Shown: piece after piece, positions 53,174 to 62,782 of the stretch | Numbering within the stretch: position 1 is the stretch's first letter | Layout: the number at the start of each line of letters is the position of its first letter | From: Salinicoccus roseus | GTDB taxonomy: Bacteria; Bacillota; Bacilli; Staphylococcales; Salinicoccaceae | Assembly: GCF_003814515.1 (NCBI RefSeq) | Contig: NZ_RKQJ01000004.1 | Span: forward strand, 247,675 to 311,674 | Length of the DNA: 64,000 bases | Reading direction: 5' to 3' | The notes under the pieces: model-generated | Database searches by the model: none | The model's input: the letters and a program-made list of their open reading frames with translations, nothing else | What the model was told of the DNA's origin: nothing | Translations under genes and position numbers: made by a program

Positions 53174-53869
53174 TTATTTTGGTTCATACGACCAGGACCA
53201 TCTTTCTCCATCAGAGAAGAAATGATAGACATTTCCATGCTCATACAGATGGAAGTCATAGATGCCTGATCTCACCGGTTTTTCATTCAACTTCTCTGGA
53301 TGGTTATGGGCTAGGTAAATCAGCTCATCATCCGTAAAGTCCTCTACAGGTTCATATGACCATTTCCAGTACGTGCCGTCATAGGAGAAGTGGAAATCGT
53401 ATCCGTCATGGATAAAATTATAGGCATATGGTGTATCCTGCACCGGAGCCGCATTTAATTTTTCAGGTGAATATAATGCCAGTTCAGCCAGACGTTCTTT
53501 TGTTGTGCCATCTTCCTCTCGAGTCATATCGTTCTGGCCATCATTTCCTTCCGCCTGAAGCTGCTGTTCCTTTTGGTATATTGCTGCGACCCTTTCATTG
53601 AATTCCACTTGGGACAAATCGCCGAAATCCTTTTCGTAAGCTAAATCGTTTATTCTATCTTGAGCTTCTTGGGACATCCATGTTGTATCGAAATCTGTAT
53701 TTGCCCATCCGTCACCATCCGGGTCGGTTTCGGCAGGGAGTATTTCGCCCCAGACTGTCTTCGCACCTTCTTCTTCATCCAAGTCATCCGCTTCTGCCGT
53801 GCCGCTCATTCCTGTAAACACTAGTGTGCTTGAGACTAATAGTGAACCGAGTACAGCTCTTCTCTTCAT
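53174..53869 (-). CDS. Secreted protein with two tandem ~50-residue repeats
   Basis: 231 residues. A Sec signal peptide ends after SGTAEA (about 27). Next is an acidic stretch with DPDGDGWANTD, an EF-hand/thrombospondin-like calcium loop. Two C-terminal repeats (about 124-175 and 180-231) share the pattern PEKLN-x-x-PV ... YDFH ... DGxxWxWSYEP. I know no family for this repeat; a wall- or glycan-binding role is only a guess. It runs against guaA and has GAAAGGAG before the ATG. Confidence 0.75.
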   Translation of the reverse strand: MKRRAVLGSLLVSSTLVFTGMSGTAEADDLDEEEGAKTVWGEILPAETDPDGDGWANTDFDTTWMSQEAQDRINDLAYEKDFGDLSQVEFNERVAAIYQKEQQLQAEGNDGQNDMTREEDGTTKERLAELALYSPEKLNAAPVQDTPYAYNFIHDGYDFHFSYDGTYWKWSYEPVEDFTDDELIYLAHNHPEKLNEKPVRSGIYDFHLYEHGNVYHFFSDGERWSWSYEPK

Positions 53870-54244
53870 TCAAGAACTCTCCTTTCAGAAATGATTGGTC
53901 TCTCTATCGTAAAATTAACACAGGCGAACCGATGTTTCAAATGTACTGAAAATAGATAAAACTGGAATTTTGCGGGTTTGGTAGAAGCTTCCGGGTTTCC
54001 TGTGTGGTGGACTGCTCTTTGGAAAGATTTGAAGAAGATCATACACAGGAATGGGAGAGGGCACTACTATAAGAAGTAGGTTCCGGTGAATGGATGAAGC
54101 GGAAGTCATTACAAGGGTGACCTGCCTTGTGGCAAAGGTGTTATTATTTTTTATTTTATAGTATTATTTAACCTAGTATTACAGAAATTAGAGGATTGGA
54201 ATTTATACATCAATAAAAATATAAGACTATCATTGGAGGCCGAC
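53870..54244. other. Intergenic region, 375 bp, no gene seen
   Basis: AT-rich towards 54150-54230. It must contain promoters for the two divergent genes. For the minus gene, TTGAAA-N16-TTAATT is a weak candidate near 53915-53945. A reading frame at 53915-54109 has no ribosome-binding site and is rejected. Confidence 0.5.
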
Positions 54245-55159
54245 ATGCGAAAGATTGCCTATTATACGGCTGTTATACTGTTCATCATGCTTATACCCGT
54301 GTCCCGGGTGGCTGCAGATACTGAAGAGGAAGCGACTCAGGAGAACGCACAGGAACCATCTGCTGAGGAGACGGTGGAGGCGCCGACTTCCGAATCTTCT
54401 ACAGAAGAAGAAGGCACGAGTGAATATTATGAGGAACGGACGGAAGAGACATATGAGCATGTCCCTTCTCAGACTGAAGAGTCATATGAATACACGGTTC
54501 CCCAGACGGAAGAGACATTTGAAGAATGGACTGGGGAAGCATACGAATATACGGAAGATACATATGAAGACTCCGTGTCTGAACCGACTTTGGAGGAGAC
54601 GACAGAACAATTCATGGAGCAGACGGCTGAACCGACGGTGGAGGTATCCACCGAGGAAGTGACAGAGGTGCCCGCTGATGAGCCGGCTGCGGAATTGGAA
54701 CCGGTTGAGGCTCCGGTGGAAGTGGCGGTCAGCCAGTCTGAAGTGACTGAGTTCTCGATTGAAGGAAAAGTGATGGCAGACAGCCGAGGTGTAGAGGATG
54801 TCACAGTTTCACTATCGGGAGCAGAGACAGATGAAGTGACGACGGATGAAGAAGGGAATTTCCGATTCTCCCAAGTGCCCGCCGGTGAGTATAAGCTTGA
54901 AATAACGGTGCCTGAAGGGTATGAAGCGGAAGAAGCGGATAAAACGTTGACGATTGAAGATAAAGGCAAGAAAGGTCTCATCTTCGAAGTTTCTGAAAAG
55001 GAAGAGATGCAACCGGAGGATATGGAAGCTTCAGAAGAAGTGGCTGCAGAGAATGGTATGGATGCACCGGGAGTGAATATGACTCTGGTGATCATAGGCA
55101 GTGTGCTCCTTATGCTTGGACTTCTGGTATATGCAATCCGGATCATTCGAAATAGATGA
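54245..55159 (+). CDS. Membrane-anchored acidic surface protein with Cna_B-like domain
   Basis: 304 residues from the ATG at 54245 (TTGGAGG before it). Signal peptide (about 1-24), then a Glu/Thr/Tyr-rich repetitive stalk (about 25-155, units such as TEESYEY, TEETFEE and TEDTYED). A Cna_B/carboxypeptidase-regulatory beta sandwich follows (about 178-260: IEGKVMADSRGVEDVTVSLS, then GNFRFSQVPAGEYKLEITVP). Last is a C-terminal membrane helix ending IRIIRNR. There is no LPXTG motif, so it is held by the membrane helix rather than by sortase. Function unknown; surface adhesion is possible. Confidence 0.75.
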   Translation: MRKIAYYTAVILFIMLIPVSRVAADTEEEATQENAQEPSAEETVEAPTSESSTEEEGTSEYYEERTEETYEHVPSQTEESYEYTVPQTEETFEEWTGEAYEYTEDTYEDSVSEPTLEETTEQFMEQTAEPTVEVSTEEVTEVPADEPAAELEPVEAPVEVAVSQSEVTEFSIEGKVMADSRGVEDVTVSLSGAETDEVTTDEEGNFRFSQVPAGEYKLEITVPEGYEAEEADKTLTIEDKGKKGLIFEVSEKEEMQPEDMEASEEVAAENGMDAPGVNMTLVIIGSVLLMLGLLVYAIRIIRNR

Positions 55160-55167
55160 TGTGAGAA

Positions 55168-55195
55168 AGTCTGACATGTGATGTCAGGCTTTTTT
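55168..55195 (+). terminator. Terminator of the surface-protein gene
   Basis: AGTCTGACAT/ATGTCAGGCT stem with 3-nt loop and TTTTTT. Confidence 0.85.
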
Positions 55196-55261
55196 ACATG
55201 GATTTTGAATATTCAAAAAGTGAGTATATAATACTCCCATACTTGAATTGGGGGAATGCTC

Positions 55262-56476
55262 ATGGACACAATTTTTATATTTCTTTGTACACTGCTCGTA
55301 TGGCTGATGACGCCTGGATTGGCTTTATTCTACGGGGGACTTGTGCAGTCCAAGAATGTGCTGAATACATCGATGCACAGCCTGGCTGCCATCGTTGTCG
55401 TAACTTTTGTATGGGTGGGTCTTGGATTCTCCTTAAGTTTCGGGGGAAGCAACCTGTTCATAGGCGACCTTTCATACCTCGGCCTGACAGGAGTCGGCTA
55501 TGAAGCGAACGCCGCATTTTCTGAAACGATTCCTTTCGCTCTATACATGCTGTTCCAACTGACATTTTGTACGATAGCTGTTTCAATTCTGACAGGGTCG
55601 GTTGCAGAACGCATGAAATTTGGACCATTTCTTTTATTCATGGCCCTATGGGTCATCCTTGTATACAGTCCGGTTGCACACTGGGTCTGGGGTGGCGGGT
55701 GGATCCACTCGATCGGGGCCGTGGACTTCGCGGGAGGGACGGTTGTACACATTTCATCGGGTGTTTCAGGGCTGGTGCTTGCCTTGATGCTCGGGTCGAG
55801 GAAGCCGGACAATAAGAAGCCGCCGCACAATCTCGTCATCACGATGGTCGGTGCCATACTGGTCTGGTTCGGCTGGTTCGGGTTCAATGCAGGAAGTGCG
55901 CTGACTTTCGATGCCATTGCGATGAGCGCATTTACGAATACGGTTCTGGCGTCTACGGCTGGTATTGCCGGATGGGTAATGGTCGAGAGGTTTACAAAAG
56001 GGAAAGTATCTCTGATCGGCACGCTCTCAGGGATGCTTGCCGGACTCGTGGCCATCACACCGGCGGCTGGATTCGTCACCTACGGCGGAGCGATGACACT
56101 TGGCCTGTTGGGCGGAGCGTTATGTTTCTTCGCAATTACAAAACTGAAAGTCCTGCTGAATTACGATGACGCGCTCGATGCGTTCGGCCTCCATGGCATT
56201 GGGGGCATCGTCGGTGCCATCGGCACTGGAATTCTCCAGACAAGTGCCGTAAATCCGGGAATTGCAGACGGTCTCCTCTCAGGAGGCGGAGTCACGCCTG
56301 TACTGGCACAGCTTGCAGCGGTGAGCGCCACAATACTGTTCAGTGCTGTAATGACATATGGCATCGCAAAGGGCATCAGCCTGTTCACGACACTCCGCAC
56401 GGATGAAAAGGAGGAACTCGATGGACTCGATGTCGTCATCCATGGCGAGAAGGCATATGAATATTCCAATTCATAA
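55262..56476 (+). CDS. amtB: Ammonium transporter AmtB
   Basis: 404 residues from the ATG at 55262 (GGGGG seven bases upstream; ATG at 55256 is too close). Eleven membrane helices expected; Amt signatures are visible in FYGGLVQSKNVLN, GGWIHSIGAVDFAGGTVVHISSG, WFGWFGFNAGSALT and DALDAFGLHGIGGIVGAIGTG, including the two pore histidines (VVHISSG and FGLHGIGG). Trimeric channel for NH3/NH4+. No glnK gene is adjacent. Its own terminator follows. Confidence 0.97.
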   Translation: MDTIFIFLCTLLVWLMTPGLALFYGGLVQSKNVLNTSMHSLAAIVVVTFVWVGLGFSLSFGGSNLFIGDLSYLGLTGVGYEANAAFSETIPFALYMLFQLTFCTIAVSILTGSVAERMKFGPFLLFMALWVILVYSPVAHWVWGGGWIHSIGAVDFAGGTVVHISSGVSGLVLALMLGSRKPDNKKPPHNLVITMVGAILVWFGWFGFNAGSALTFDAIAMSAFTNTVLASTAGIAGWVMVERFTKGKVSLIGTLSGMLAGLVAITPAAGFVTYGGAMTLGLLGGALCFFAITKLKVLLNYDDALDAFGLHGIGGIVGAIGTGILQTSAVNPGIADGLLSGGGVTPVLAQLAAVSATILFSAVMTYGIAKGISLFTTLRTDEKEELDGLDVVIHGEKAYEYSNS

Positions 56477-56576
56477 GTTTGAATCAACTATAAAATGGAA
56501 GGGAATTGTTTCGTTAATACAGCAATGGGTAAGATATAATCAAGACTGATGGTAATATTTCCTTAGCCTGATACTA

Positions 56577-56602
56577 TGCCGCTTTGAACAGCGGCATTTT
56601 TT
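56577..56602 (+). terminator. amtB terminator
   Basis: TGCCGCT/AGCGGCA stem with 6-nt loop and TTTTTT, about 100 nt after the stop codon. Confidence 0.8.
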
Positions 56603-56642
56603 ATATGATATGGAGCTTATTGTATTTACATTTCTCAATTTA

Positions 56643-56679
56643 TGAAAGCCTTTACATGGTTGTCTATACATGTTATAGT
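56643..56679 (+). promoter_or_regulatory. tre operon promoter with cre and TreR operator
   Basis: -35 TTTACA (56651-56656), 17-nt spacer, -10 TATAGT (56674-56679). TGAAAGCCTTTACA (56643-56656), one mismatch from the cre consensus, covers the -35. TTGTCTATACAT (56660-56671) in the spacer is close to the B. subtilis TreR site TTGTATATACAA. Repression by both CcpA and TreR is predicted. Confidence 0.7.
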
Positions 56680-56717
56680 TATGGCGATAAATCAACATTA
56701 GAAGGAGTGTGAAATGA

Positions 56718-58166
56718 ATGGCAGTGAACCGTGATGATGTCAAAGCCATTATTGACGCGGTTGGTGGCAAGGAAAACGTCAATGCAGCAACGCACTGTGT
56801 GACTAGACTGCGTCTTGCTCTTGAGGATGAATCCAAAGTGGACAAGGAAAAGCTGGATTCTATCGATCTGGTCAAAGGCTCTTTTGCTGCGAACAACCAG
56901 TTCCAGGTAGTCATTGGCCAAGGGACTGTGAACGAAGCATTTAAGATTTTCGAGGAGGAGACGGGCAAGGGCGGCGGCTCGAAGGATGAAGTCAAGGCGG
57001 CAGCGGCCCAGAAGATGAATCCGATACAGCGGTTCATTAAAATGCTTGGGGATATATTCATTCCAATCCTTCCCGCAATCGTTACAGCGGGTCTGCTACT
57101 CGGTATAAACAACCTGCTGACGGTGCAAGGACTGTTCTGGGACAATGATTCCGTCATTACCCGTTTCCCTGGCATAGAAGGCATTGCGAGTATGATCAAC
57201 TTCATTGCAGTTGCGCCATTCATCTTCCTGCCGGTACTGATCGGCTGGTCTGCGATGAAGGTGTTCGGCGGGAACCCACTGCTCGGTATCGCCCTCGGTG
57301 TCGCATTATGTCACCCGGACCTGGCGAGCCAGTATGGTTTGTTCGATGCTGAAGCCGGTGAACTGGCTGATATCCCTACATGGAACTTCTTCGGTCTGCA
57401 AATTGAACAGCTGAACTATCAGGGCCAGGTCCTCCCCGTACTTGTAGCTGCGTGGCTCCTTGCTAAAGTGGAGAACTTCCTGGATAAGAGGATTCACGAT
57501 ATGTTCAAGCTGCTTCTGGTCGCACCGATTTCACTGCTTGTAGTCGGCATACTTACCTTTACTCTGATCGGTCCTGTCACACTGTTCCTGAGCGGCATCA
57601 TTTCTGACAGTGTAGTATGGTTGTTTGAATCAGCAGGCATCCTGGGTGGCGCAGTCTACGGACTGTTCTATGCACCACTTGTCATTACGGGGCTGCACCA
57701 TATGTTCCTGGCGATGGACCTTCAGCTTATCGGGACCACCGGCGCAACATATCTGTGGCCGATACTTGCAATTTCAAATATTGCCCAGGGTTCCGCAGCC
57801 TTCGGTGCATGGATGATCTATCGTCAACAGAAGAAGAAGAAAGAGGAAGGTCTGGCGATGACTTCCGGTATTTCCGGTTGGCTGGGCGTCACTGAGCCTG
57901 CAATGTTCGGTGTCAACCTGCCGCTCAAATATCCATTCCTTGCAGCCATCATCACTACAGCATTCGTCGGCGGCCTTTTCGGAATGAATGGTCTGACCGC
58001 AGCGAGCGTAGGCGTCGGCGGGGTGCCGGGCGTCATCTCGATCACAGAAGGCTTCTGGCTGCTATTCACCATAGGGATGGGCATCGCGATCGTCGTTCCG
58101 TTCCTGCTTACACTCCTCTTCTCCAGGTTCGCAAAAGAGAAGACAAAAGATATGGTTAAAGATTAA
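56718..58166 (+). CDS. treP: Trehalose-specific PTS enzyme IIBC
   Basis: 482 residues. EIIB domain with phospho-cysteine in NAATHCVTRLRL (about residue 26), a linker, then EIIC with ten or so membrane helices (PILPAIVTAGLLLGINNLL, GLHHMFLAMDLQLIG). Takes up trehalose as trehalose-6-phosphate; a separate EIIA(Glc) is needed. The next genes treC and treR confirm the substrate. Confidence 0.95.
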   Translation: MAVNRDDVKAIIDAVGGKENVNAATHCVTRLRLALEDESKVDKEKLDSIDLVKGSFAANNQFQVVIGQGTVNEAFKIFEEETGKGGGSKDEVKAAAAQKMNPIQRFIKMLGDIFIPILPAIVTAGLLLGINNLLTVQGLFWDNDSVITRFPGIEGIASMINFIAVAPFIFLPVLIGWSAMKVFGGNPLLGIALGVALCHPDLASQYGLFDAEAGELADIPTWNFFGLQIEQLNYQGQVLPVLVAAWLLAKVENFLDKRIHDMFKLLLVAPISLLVVGILTFTLIGPVTLFLSGIISDSVVWLFESAGILGGAVYGLFYAPLVITGLHHMFLAMDLQLIGTTGATYLWPILAISNIAQGSAAFGAWMIYRQQKKKKEEGLAMTSGISGWLGVTEPAMFGVNLPLKYPFLAAIITTAFVGGLFGMNGLTAASVGVGGVPGVISITEGFWLLFTIGMGIAIVVPFLLTLLFSRFAKEKTKDMVKD

Positions 58167-58190
58167 ATCAAGCAAAAGGAGTTTTTTAAG

Positions 58191-59834
58191 ATGGCATCCA
58201 AAGACTGGAGAAAATCGGTGGTCTATCAGATCTATCCCAAGTCATTCAACGATACGACCGGAAGCGGCGAAGGGGACATCAGGGGCATCATAGATAAGCT
58301 TGATTATTTCACGACTTTGGGTGTGGATTATCTCTGGCTCACACCGGTCTATGAATCTCCTATGAACGACAATGGCTATGATATCAGCAACTATTATGAA
58401 GTGAATCCACAGTTCGGTACAAAGGCGGATCTTGAGGAGCTGCTGGAGAAGGCGCATGCCAGAGGTCTTAAGATCATGATGGACATCGTCATCAATCACA
58501 CATCAACGGAGCATCACTGGTTCGTCGAGTCCAGGAAATCCCGTGATAATGAATATCGCGACTACTATATCTGGAAAGATGGCACCTACGATACACCTCC
58601 AACGAACTGGGAATCGAAGTTCGGCGGAAATGCTTGGGCATATGATGAAGATACGAACCAATACTACCTCCGCCTCTTCGATATCACCCAGGCTGACCTG
58701 AATTGGGAGAACGAGGACATGCGCCGTGACATATATGAAATGATCAATTACTGGATAGATTTCGGCGTGGATGGTTTCCGGTTCGATGTGGTCAATCTGA
58801 TATCCAAAGGGGAATTCAAGAACTCCGAAGGCCCAGGGAAGGAATTCTACACCGACGGTCCCAAAGTTCATGAGTACATCAATGAATTGAACCGCAATAC
58901 TTTCGGGGACAAGGACATCATGACTGTTGGGGAGATGTCTTCCACAACGATCGAGCACTGTCTGAAGTACACCAACCCTGAGCGCAACGAACTTAATTCC
59001 GTATTCAATTTCCACCATCTGAAGGTTGACTATCCGGGTGGGGAAAAATGGTCGCTTGCCAACTTCGATTTTCTTGAACTGAAAAAGATATTGATGGAAT
59101 GGCAGGTGGCAATGGATGAAGGCGGCGGCTGGAATGCCATCTTCTGGTGCAATCATGACCAGCCCCGCGTCGTATCCAGGTTCGGCAATGATGAGACCGA
59201 AGAGAACCGGTTGCTGAGTGGAAAAATGCTGGCAATTGCCCTCCATGGACTGAAAGGCACCCCCTACATCTACCAGGGTGAAGAGATCGGCATGACCAAT
59301 CCCGGTTTCAACCGGATCGATCAGTACCGTGATGTGGAGAGTCTCAATGCATATTCGATACTGAGGGAGGAAGGTATGGATGCTTCCCTCATATTGGATA
59401 TATTGGCGACCAAATCGAGGGATAACTCGAGGACACCTGTGCAGTGGGATGATTCCAGGAATGCTGGATTTACAGAAGGCATGCCATGGATAGAAGTGTC
59501 GGACAAGTATGGAGAAATAAATGTTGCACGTGCCCTCGAAGACGGCAATTCCATTTTCTATACGTATCAGAAGCTGATCGAGTTGAGGCATGAATTGGAT
59601 GTTCTGACATACGGCAGCGTGAAGCCGCATCTTATGAAGGATGATGACCTCTTTGTATATGAACGGCTTTATGAAGGGGAACGCATCACGGTCATGGCCA
59701 ACTTCAGAAACAAGGAAGTACCGTATCCTGAAAACATCAACGCAGAGGGCGAAGTGCTCCTCTCCAATTATGCCGATAGGAAGAATGTCCTGAGGCCGTT
59801 TGAAGCCATGATGATATATGGACAAAACAACTGA
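58191..59834 (+). CDS. treC: Trehalose-6-phosphate hydrolase
   Basis: 547 residues, GH13 alpha-amylase fold. Conserved regions: DIVINHTS, nucleophile Asp in GFRFDVVNLISK, acid Glu in MTVGEMSS, and FWCNHDQPR. Splits cytoplasmic trehalose-6-phosphate into glucose and glucose-6-phosphate. Called treA in Bacillus. Lies 24 nt after treP. Confidence 0.96.
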   Translation: MASKDWRKSVVYQIYPKSFNDTTGSGEGDIRGIIDKLDYFTTLGVDYLWLTPVYESPMNDNGYDISNYYEVNPQFGTKADLEELLEKAHARGLKIMMDIVINHTSTEHHWFVESRKSRDNEYRDYYIWKDGTYDTPPTNWESKFGGNAWAYDEDTNQYYLRLFDITQADLNWENEDMRRDIYEMINYWIDFGVDGFRFDVVNLISKGEFKNSEGPGKEFYTDGPKVHEYINELNRNTFGDKDIMTVGEMSSTTIEHCLKYTNPERNELNSVFNFHHLKVDYPGGEKWSLANFDFLELKKILMEWQVAMDEGGGWNAIFWCNHDQPRVVSRFGNDETEENRLLSGKMLAIALHGLKGTPYIYQGEEIGMTNPGFNRIDQYRDVESLNAYSILREEGMDASLILDILATKSRDNSRTPVQWDDSRNAGFTEGMPWIEVSDKYGEINVARALEDGNSIFYTYQKLIELRHELDVLTYGSVKPHLMKDDDLFVYERLYEGERITVMANFRNKEVPYPENINAEGEVLLSNYADRKNVLRPFEAMMIYGQNN

Positions 59835-59891
59835 AAAAGGATATGATGTATTAGATTTTAATACATCCGGGAAGACGGTAGGGTGAGTACA

Positions 59892-60620
59892 ATGAATTTG
59901 AATAAATACAATCATATTTATCAGGTGTTGTCGAGCGACATTGCAGAAGGCACATACAAGAAGGGGGATGTTCTGCCTTCTGAGCATACACTTGTCAGCA
60001 TGTTCGATGTATCCAGGGAAACAGTCAGAAAAGCTTTGAACCTGCTCCAGGAAAATGGCTATATCCAGAAGATGAAGGGCAAAGGTTCTGTGGTCATCTA
60101 TAACCCTTCGATGGATTTCACCGTTTCCCACCTGACAAGCTTCAAGGAAATCCAGCAGCTGAAAACGACACAGTATTCCACGAATGTAGTGGAACTGACA
60201 CAGTATTCCGCTGAAGAGTTCCCCAGGGTAATGGAAGCATTGAAGCTTCAGCCCGAGGAGAGGGTTTGGAGGCTTATCAGGCAGAGGCGTTTTGAGGATA
60301 GGACGCACATCGTGGATATAGATTACTTCATTGTAGAAATGATGCCTGGACTGAACGAAAAGATTGCAGCCGATTCAATCTATGAATATATTGAAAAGAG
60401 GATGGGTCTTATTATCGCCTATTCCCATAAGGAAATCACATTTGAACCGATGAATGAGCAGGATCTGGAGTTGTTCGGCAATGTCATTCCCCCATACACA
60501 GCGACTGTCCGTTCAATCGTTCATCTGAATGATGCCCGTCCGTTTCAGTTCAATGTTTCTAAGCACCTGGCCAATGAATTCAAGTTCGTGGACTTCTCCC
60601 GCCGCTTTCATGGCGAATAG
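59892..60620 (+). CDS. treR: Trehalose operon repressor TreR
   Basis: About 242 residues from the ATG at 59892 (AGGGTGA upstream; an in-frame GTG at 59883 is possible). GntR-family winged helix (YKKGDVLPSEHTLVSMFDVSR) and UTRA ligand domain of HutC type. Binds trehalose-6-phosphate and releases the tre promoter. Located 57 nt downstream of treC as usual. Confidence 0.94.
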   Translation: MNLNKYNHIYQVLSSDIAEGTYKKGDVLPSEHTLVSMFDVSRETVRKALNLLQENGYIQKMKGKGSVVIYNPSMDFTVSHLTSFKEIQQLKTTQYSTNVVELTQYSAEEFPRVMEALKLQPEERVWRLIRQRRFEDRTHIVDIDYFIVEMMPGLNEKIAADSIYEYIEKRMGLIIAYSHKEITFEPMNEQDLELFGNVIPPYTATVRSIVHLNDARPFQFNVSKHLANEFKFVDFSRRFHGE

Positions 60621-60630
60621 TCGTTTAATC

Positions 60631-60659
60631 TTGCATTGGCCCATGGATTTTGGTATTAT
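60631..60659 (+). promoter_or_regulatory. SRP RNA promoter
   Basis: TTGCAT (60631-60636), 17-nt spacer, TATTAT (60654-60659). Confidence 0.75.
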
Positions 60660-60665
60660 ATACTG

Positions 60666-60935
60666 TGCCGTGCTAAGTGGGGAGGTAGCGGTGCCCTGTA
60701 CCTGCAATCCGCTCCAGCAGGACCGAATTCCGCTTCCGAGGATACTCGGTGTGAGGACTGCCTTGATCTCACCAGTGTTGAGATCCCGGTCCTATGCAAT
60801 AGAACGTCACGAACCATGTCAGGTCCGGAAGGAAGCAGCATTAAGTGGCCCATTCTATGTGCCGTAGGACAGCCGGGGTTGAGCTGGTGGATCGAGTAAC
60901 GCTTGTGCCGGGTGTTCGAAGAGCGGTGCACGGTT
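60666..60935 (+). ncRNA. ffs: Signal recognition particle RNA (large, Bacillus-type)
   Basis: About 270 nt with Alu and S domains. The S-domain core GTCCGGAAGGAAGCAGCA (about 60823-60840) is the Ffh-binding loop. The 5' end GCCGTGC pairs with 3' GTGCACGG, giving the long closed rod. Ends are estimated from promoter and pairing. Conserved position before dnaX. Confidence 0.95.
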
Positions 60936-60944
60936 ACATATCAG

Positions 60945-60976
60945 ATGACTGCATCTTAAGATGCAGTCATTTTTTG
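60945..60976 (+). terminator. SRP RNA terminator
   Basis: ATGACTGCATCT/AGATGCAGTCAT palindrome followed by TTTTT. Confidence 0.85.
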
Positions 60977-61053
60977 TTGCCCGGAATTAGGGACGAAAGT
61001 TTATATATGGTATAATAAACAGCATAAATGACTCAGTATGGAGGTGCCGCTGG

Positions 61054-62706
61054 ATGGAATATCAAGCCTTGTATCGGGCGTTCCGGCCGCAGACATTTGA
61101 AGATGTGGTGGGACAGAAGCATGTCACGAAAACGTTAAGAAACGCGATAATCAGAAATAAGGAATCCCACGCATACCTGTTCAGCGGACCCAGGGGAACA
61201 GGAAAGACAAGCATTGCGAAAATCTTTGCCAAGGCGCTGAACTGCCGTTTCGGTTCCGAAGGGGAACCGTGCAACGAGTGCGATATCTGCATGAGCATCA
61301 CCGAAGGCAGCGCGAATGATGTAATTGAGATTGATGCTGCCAGTAATAATGGTGTGGACGAGATCAGGAACATACGTGAAAAAGTCAAGTATGCACCGTC
61401 TGAAGCAATGTATAAAGTATATATCATCGATGAGGTGCACATGCTGACCACAGGTGCTTTCAACGCACTTTTGAAAACACTCGAGGAGCCGCCGGGCCAT
61501 GCCATTTTTATTCTGGCGACGACGGAACCCCATAAGATTCCGGCGACCATAATTTCAAGATGTCAGCGTTTCGATTTCAAGGCGATAGAGCTGAATGAGA
61601 TTGTCGAGAGGCTCGAGTATGTAGCACAGAGTGAATCGCTCGAATATGAATCGGATGCCATAGAATATATCGCAAGGACGTCGGAAGGCGGTATGCGGGA
61701 CGCGCTCAGCATCATGGATCAGGTCATTGCCTACAGCAATGATGTAATCACACTGGATGATGCCATCATGATTACGGGAGGCATCAAATCAGAGGAACTG
61801 AATGATTGGCTGAAGCTGATCGATCACCGGGATTCGAGGGAAGCATTCATCAAATATCACCAGTTCATCGAAGAGGGCAAGGACCCGACAAGGCTGATCC
61901 ATGAGCTCGTCTATTACATCAGGGATATCATTTTGATGAAGCATGATGGAGAGATCAACGAGGATGTCGCTTTTGCGCATACCGAAGACAAGGTGCTCTA
62001 TGAAATGATTGATGTATTGAACGATGCCATGGTCATGATGCGCTTTTCAGTGAATACGAGCGTTCATCTTGAGGTGGTCATCGTCAAGCTGATCCAGGTG
62101 CTCAACCGAAACGATCAATCTGTAGAACCGCAAGCGGTGGATCTTTCACATATCGAGCAGAAGCTGGCGGAGCTTGATAAGAAGCTCTCCAACTATTCTC
62201 AGGCCCCGAACTCGCAGGCGCAGGAACCCCAGAAGCGGGAGGAAACCCAAAGCCGGTCTTCAAAGGGCTTCTCCTTGAGGCAGATTGAGAAAGTACTGGA
62301 TAATGCCAATAAGGAAGATCTGGTGAAGCTCAAGGATGACTGGCCAAAAGTTTATCAGCATGTTGAGGAGAAGGGGTACCATGCCCTAAGGTCCCTTATC
62401 AAGGATTCGGAACCCGTGGCAGCCAGTGATACCCATGTCCTTCTCAAGTTCAAAAGTGATCTGCACAGCGACCTGATCAATAAGGATGAAAAGAAGCGCC
62501 AGGAGCTGGAAGCGGTCATCCCTTCCATCATCGGCAAGGATGTAAAAGTGGTGGGTGTGCCCGATTCGAGCTGGCTGCAGGTAAGGCATGACTATATACA
62601 GGAAAAGAAAGCAAATAAAGAAAAGAAGTCAGATGAGGATGGGAAGAAGCCTTCTGATGTGGCCAAAGAGATCTTTGGGAGTGACGTCGTAGAAACGCGC
62701 TCATGA
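61054..62706 (+). CDS. dnaX: DNA polymerase III subunits gamma/tau
   Basis: 550 residues. Clamp-loader AAA+ domain with Walker A FSGPRGTGKTSIAK, zinc-binding cysteines in CNECDIC, and sensor EPHKIPATIISRCQRF. The C-terminal part (about 370-550) is charged and contacts the polymerase. RBS GGAGG. Followed by ybaB and recR. Confidence 0.97.
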   Translation: MEYQALYRAFRPQTFEDVVGQKHVTKTLRNAIIRNKESHAYLFSGPRGTGKTSIAKIFAKALNCRFGSEGEPCNECDICMSITEGSANDVIEIDAASNNGVDEIRNIREKVKYAPSEAMYKVYIIDEVHMLTTGAFNALLKTLEEPPGHAIFILATTEPHKIPATIISRCQRFDFKAIELNEIVERLEYVAQSESLEYESDAIEYIARTSEGGMRDALSIMDQVIAYSNDVITLDDAIMITGGIKSEELNDWLKLIDHRDSREAFIKYHQFIEEGKDPTRLIHELVYYIRDIILMKHDGEINEDVAFAHTEDKVLYEMIDVLNDAMVMMRFSVNTSVHLEVVIVKLIQVLNRNDQSVEPQAVDLSHIEQKLAELDKKLSNYSQAPNSQAQEPQKREETQSRSSKGFSLRQIEKVLDNANKEDLVKLKDDWPKVYQHVEEKGYHALRSLIKDSEPVAASDTHVLLKFKSDLHSDLINKDEKKRQELEAVIPSIIGKDVKVVGVPDSSWLQVRHDYIQEKKANKEKKSDEDGKKPSDVAKEIFGSDVVETRS

Positions 62707-62782
62707 TAACTGTTTATAAAAGAAGCAATTTCATATATACTATATAGAAGAAAAATGAAAACTGATTTGGAGGAGAATATAT

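Noticed and set aside
53915..54109. Possible 64-residue gene on the minus strand
   Set aside because: No ribosome-binding site, odd composition, and it lies in the probable promoter region.
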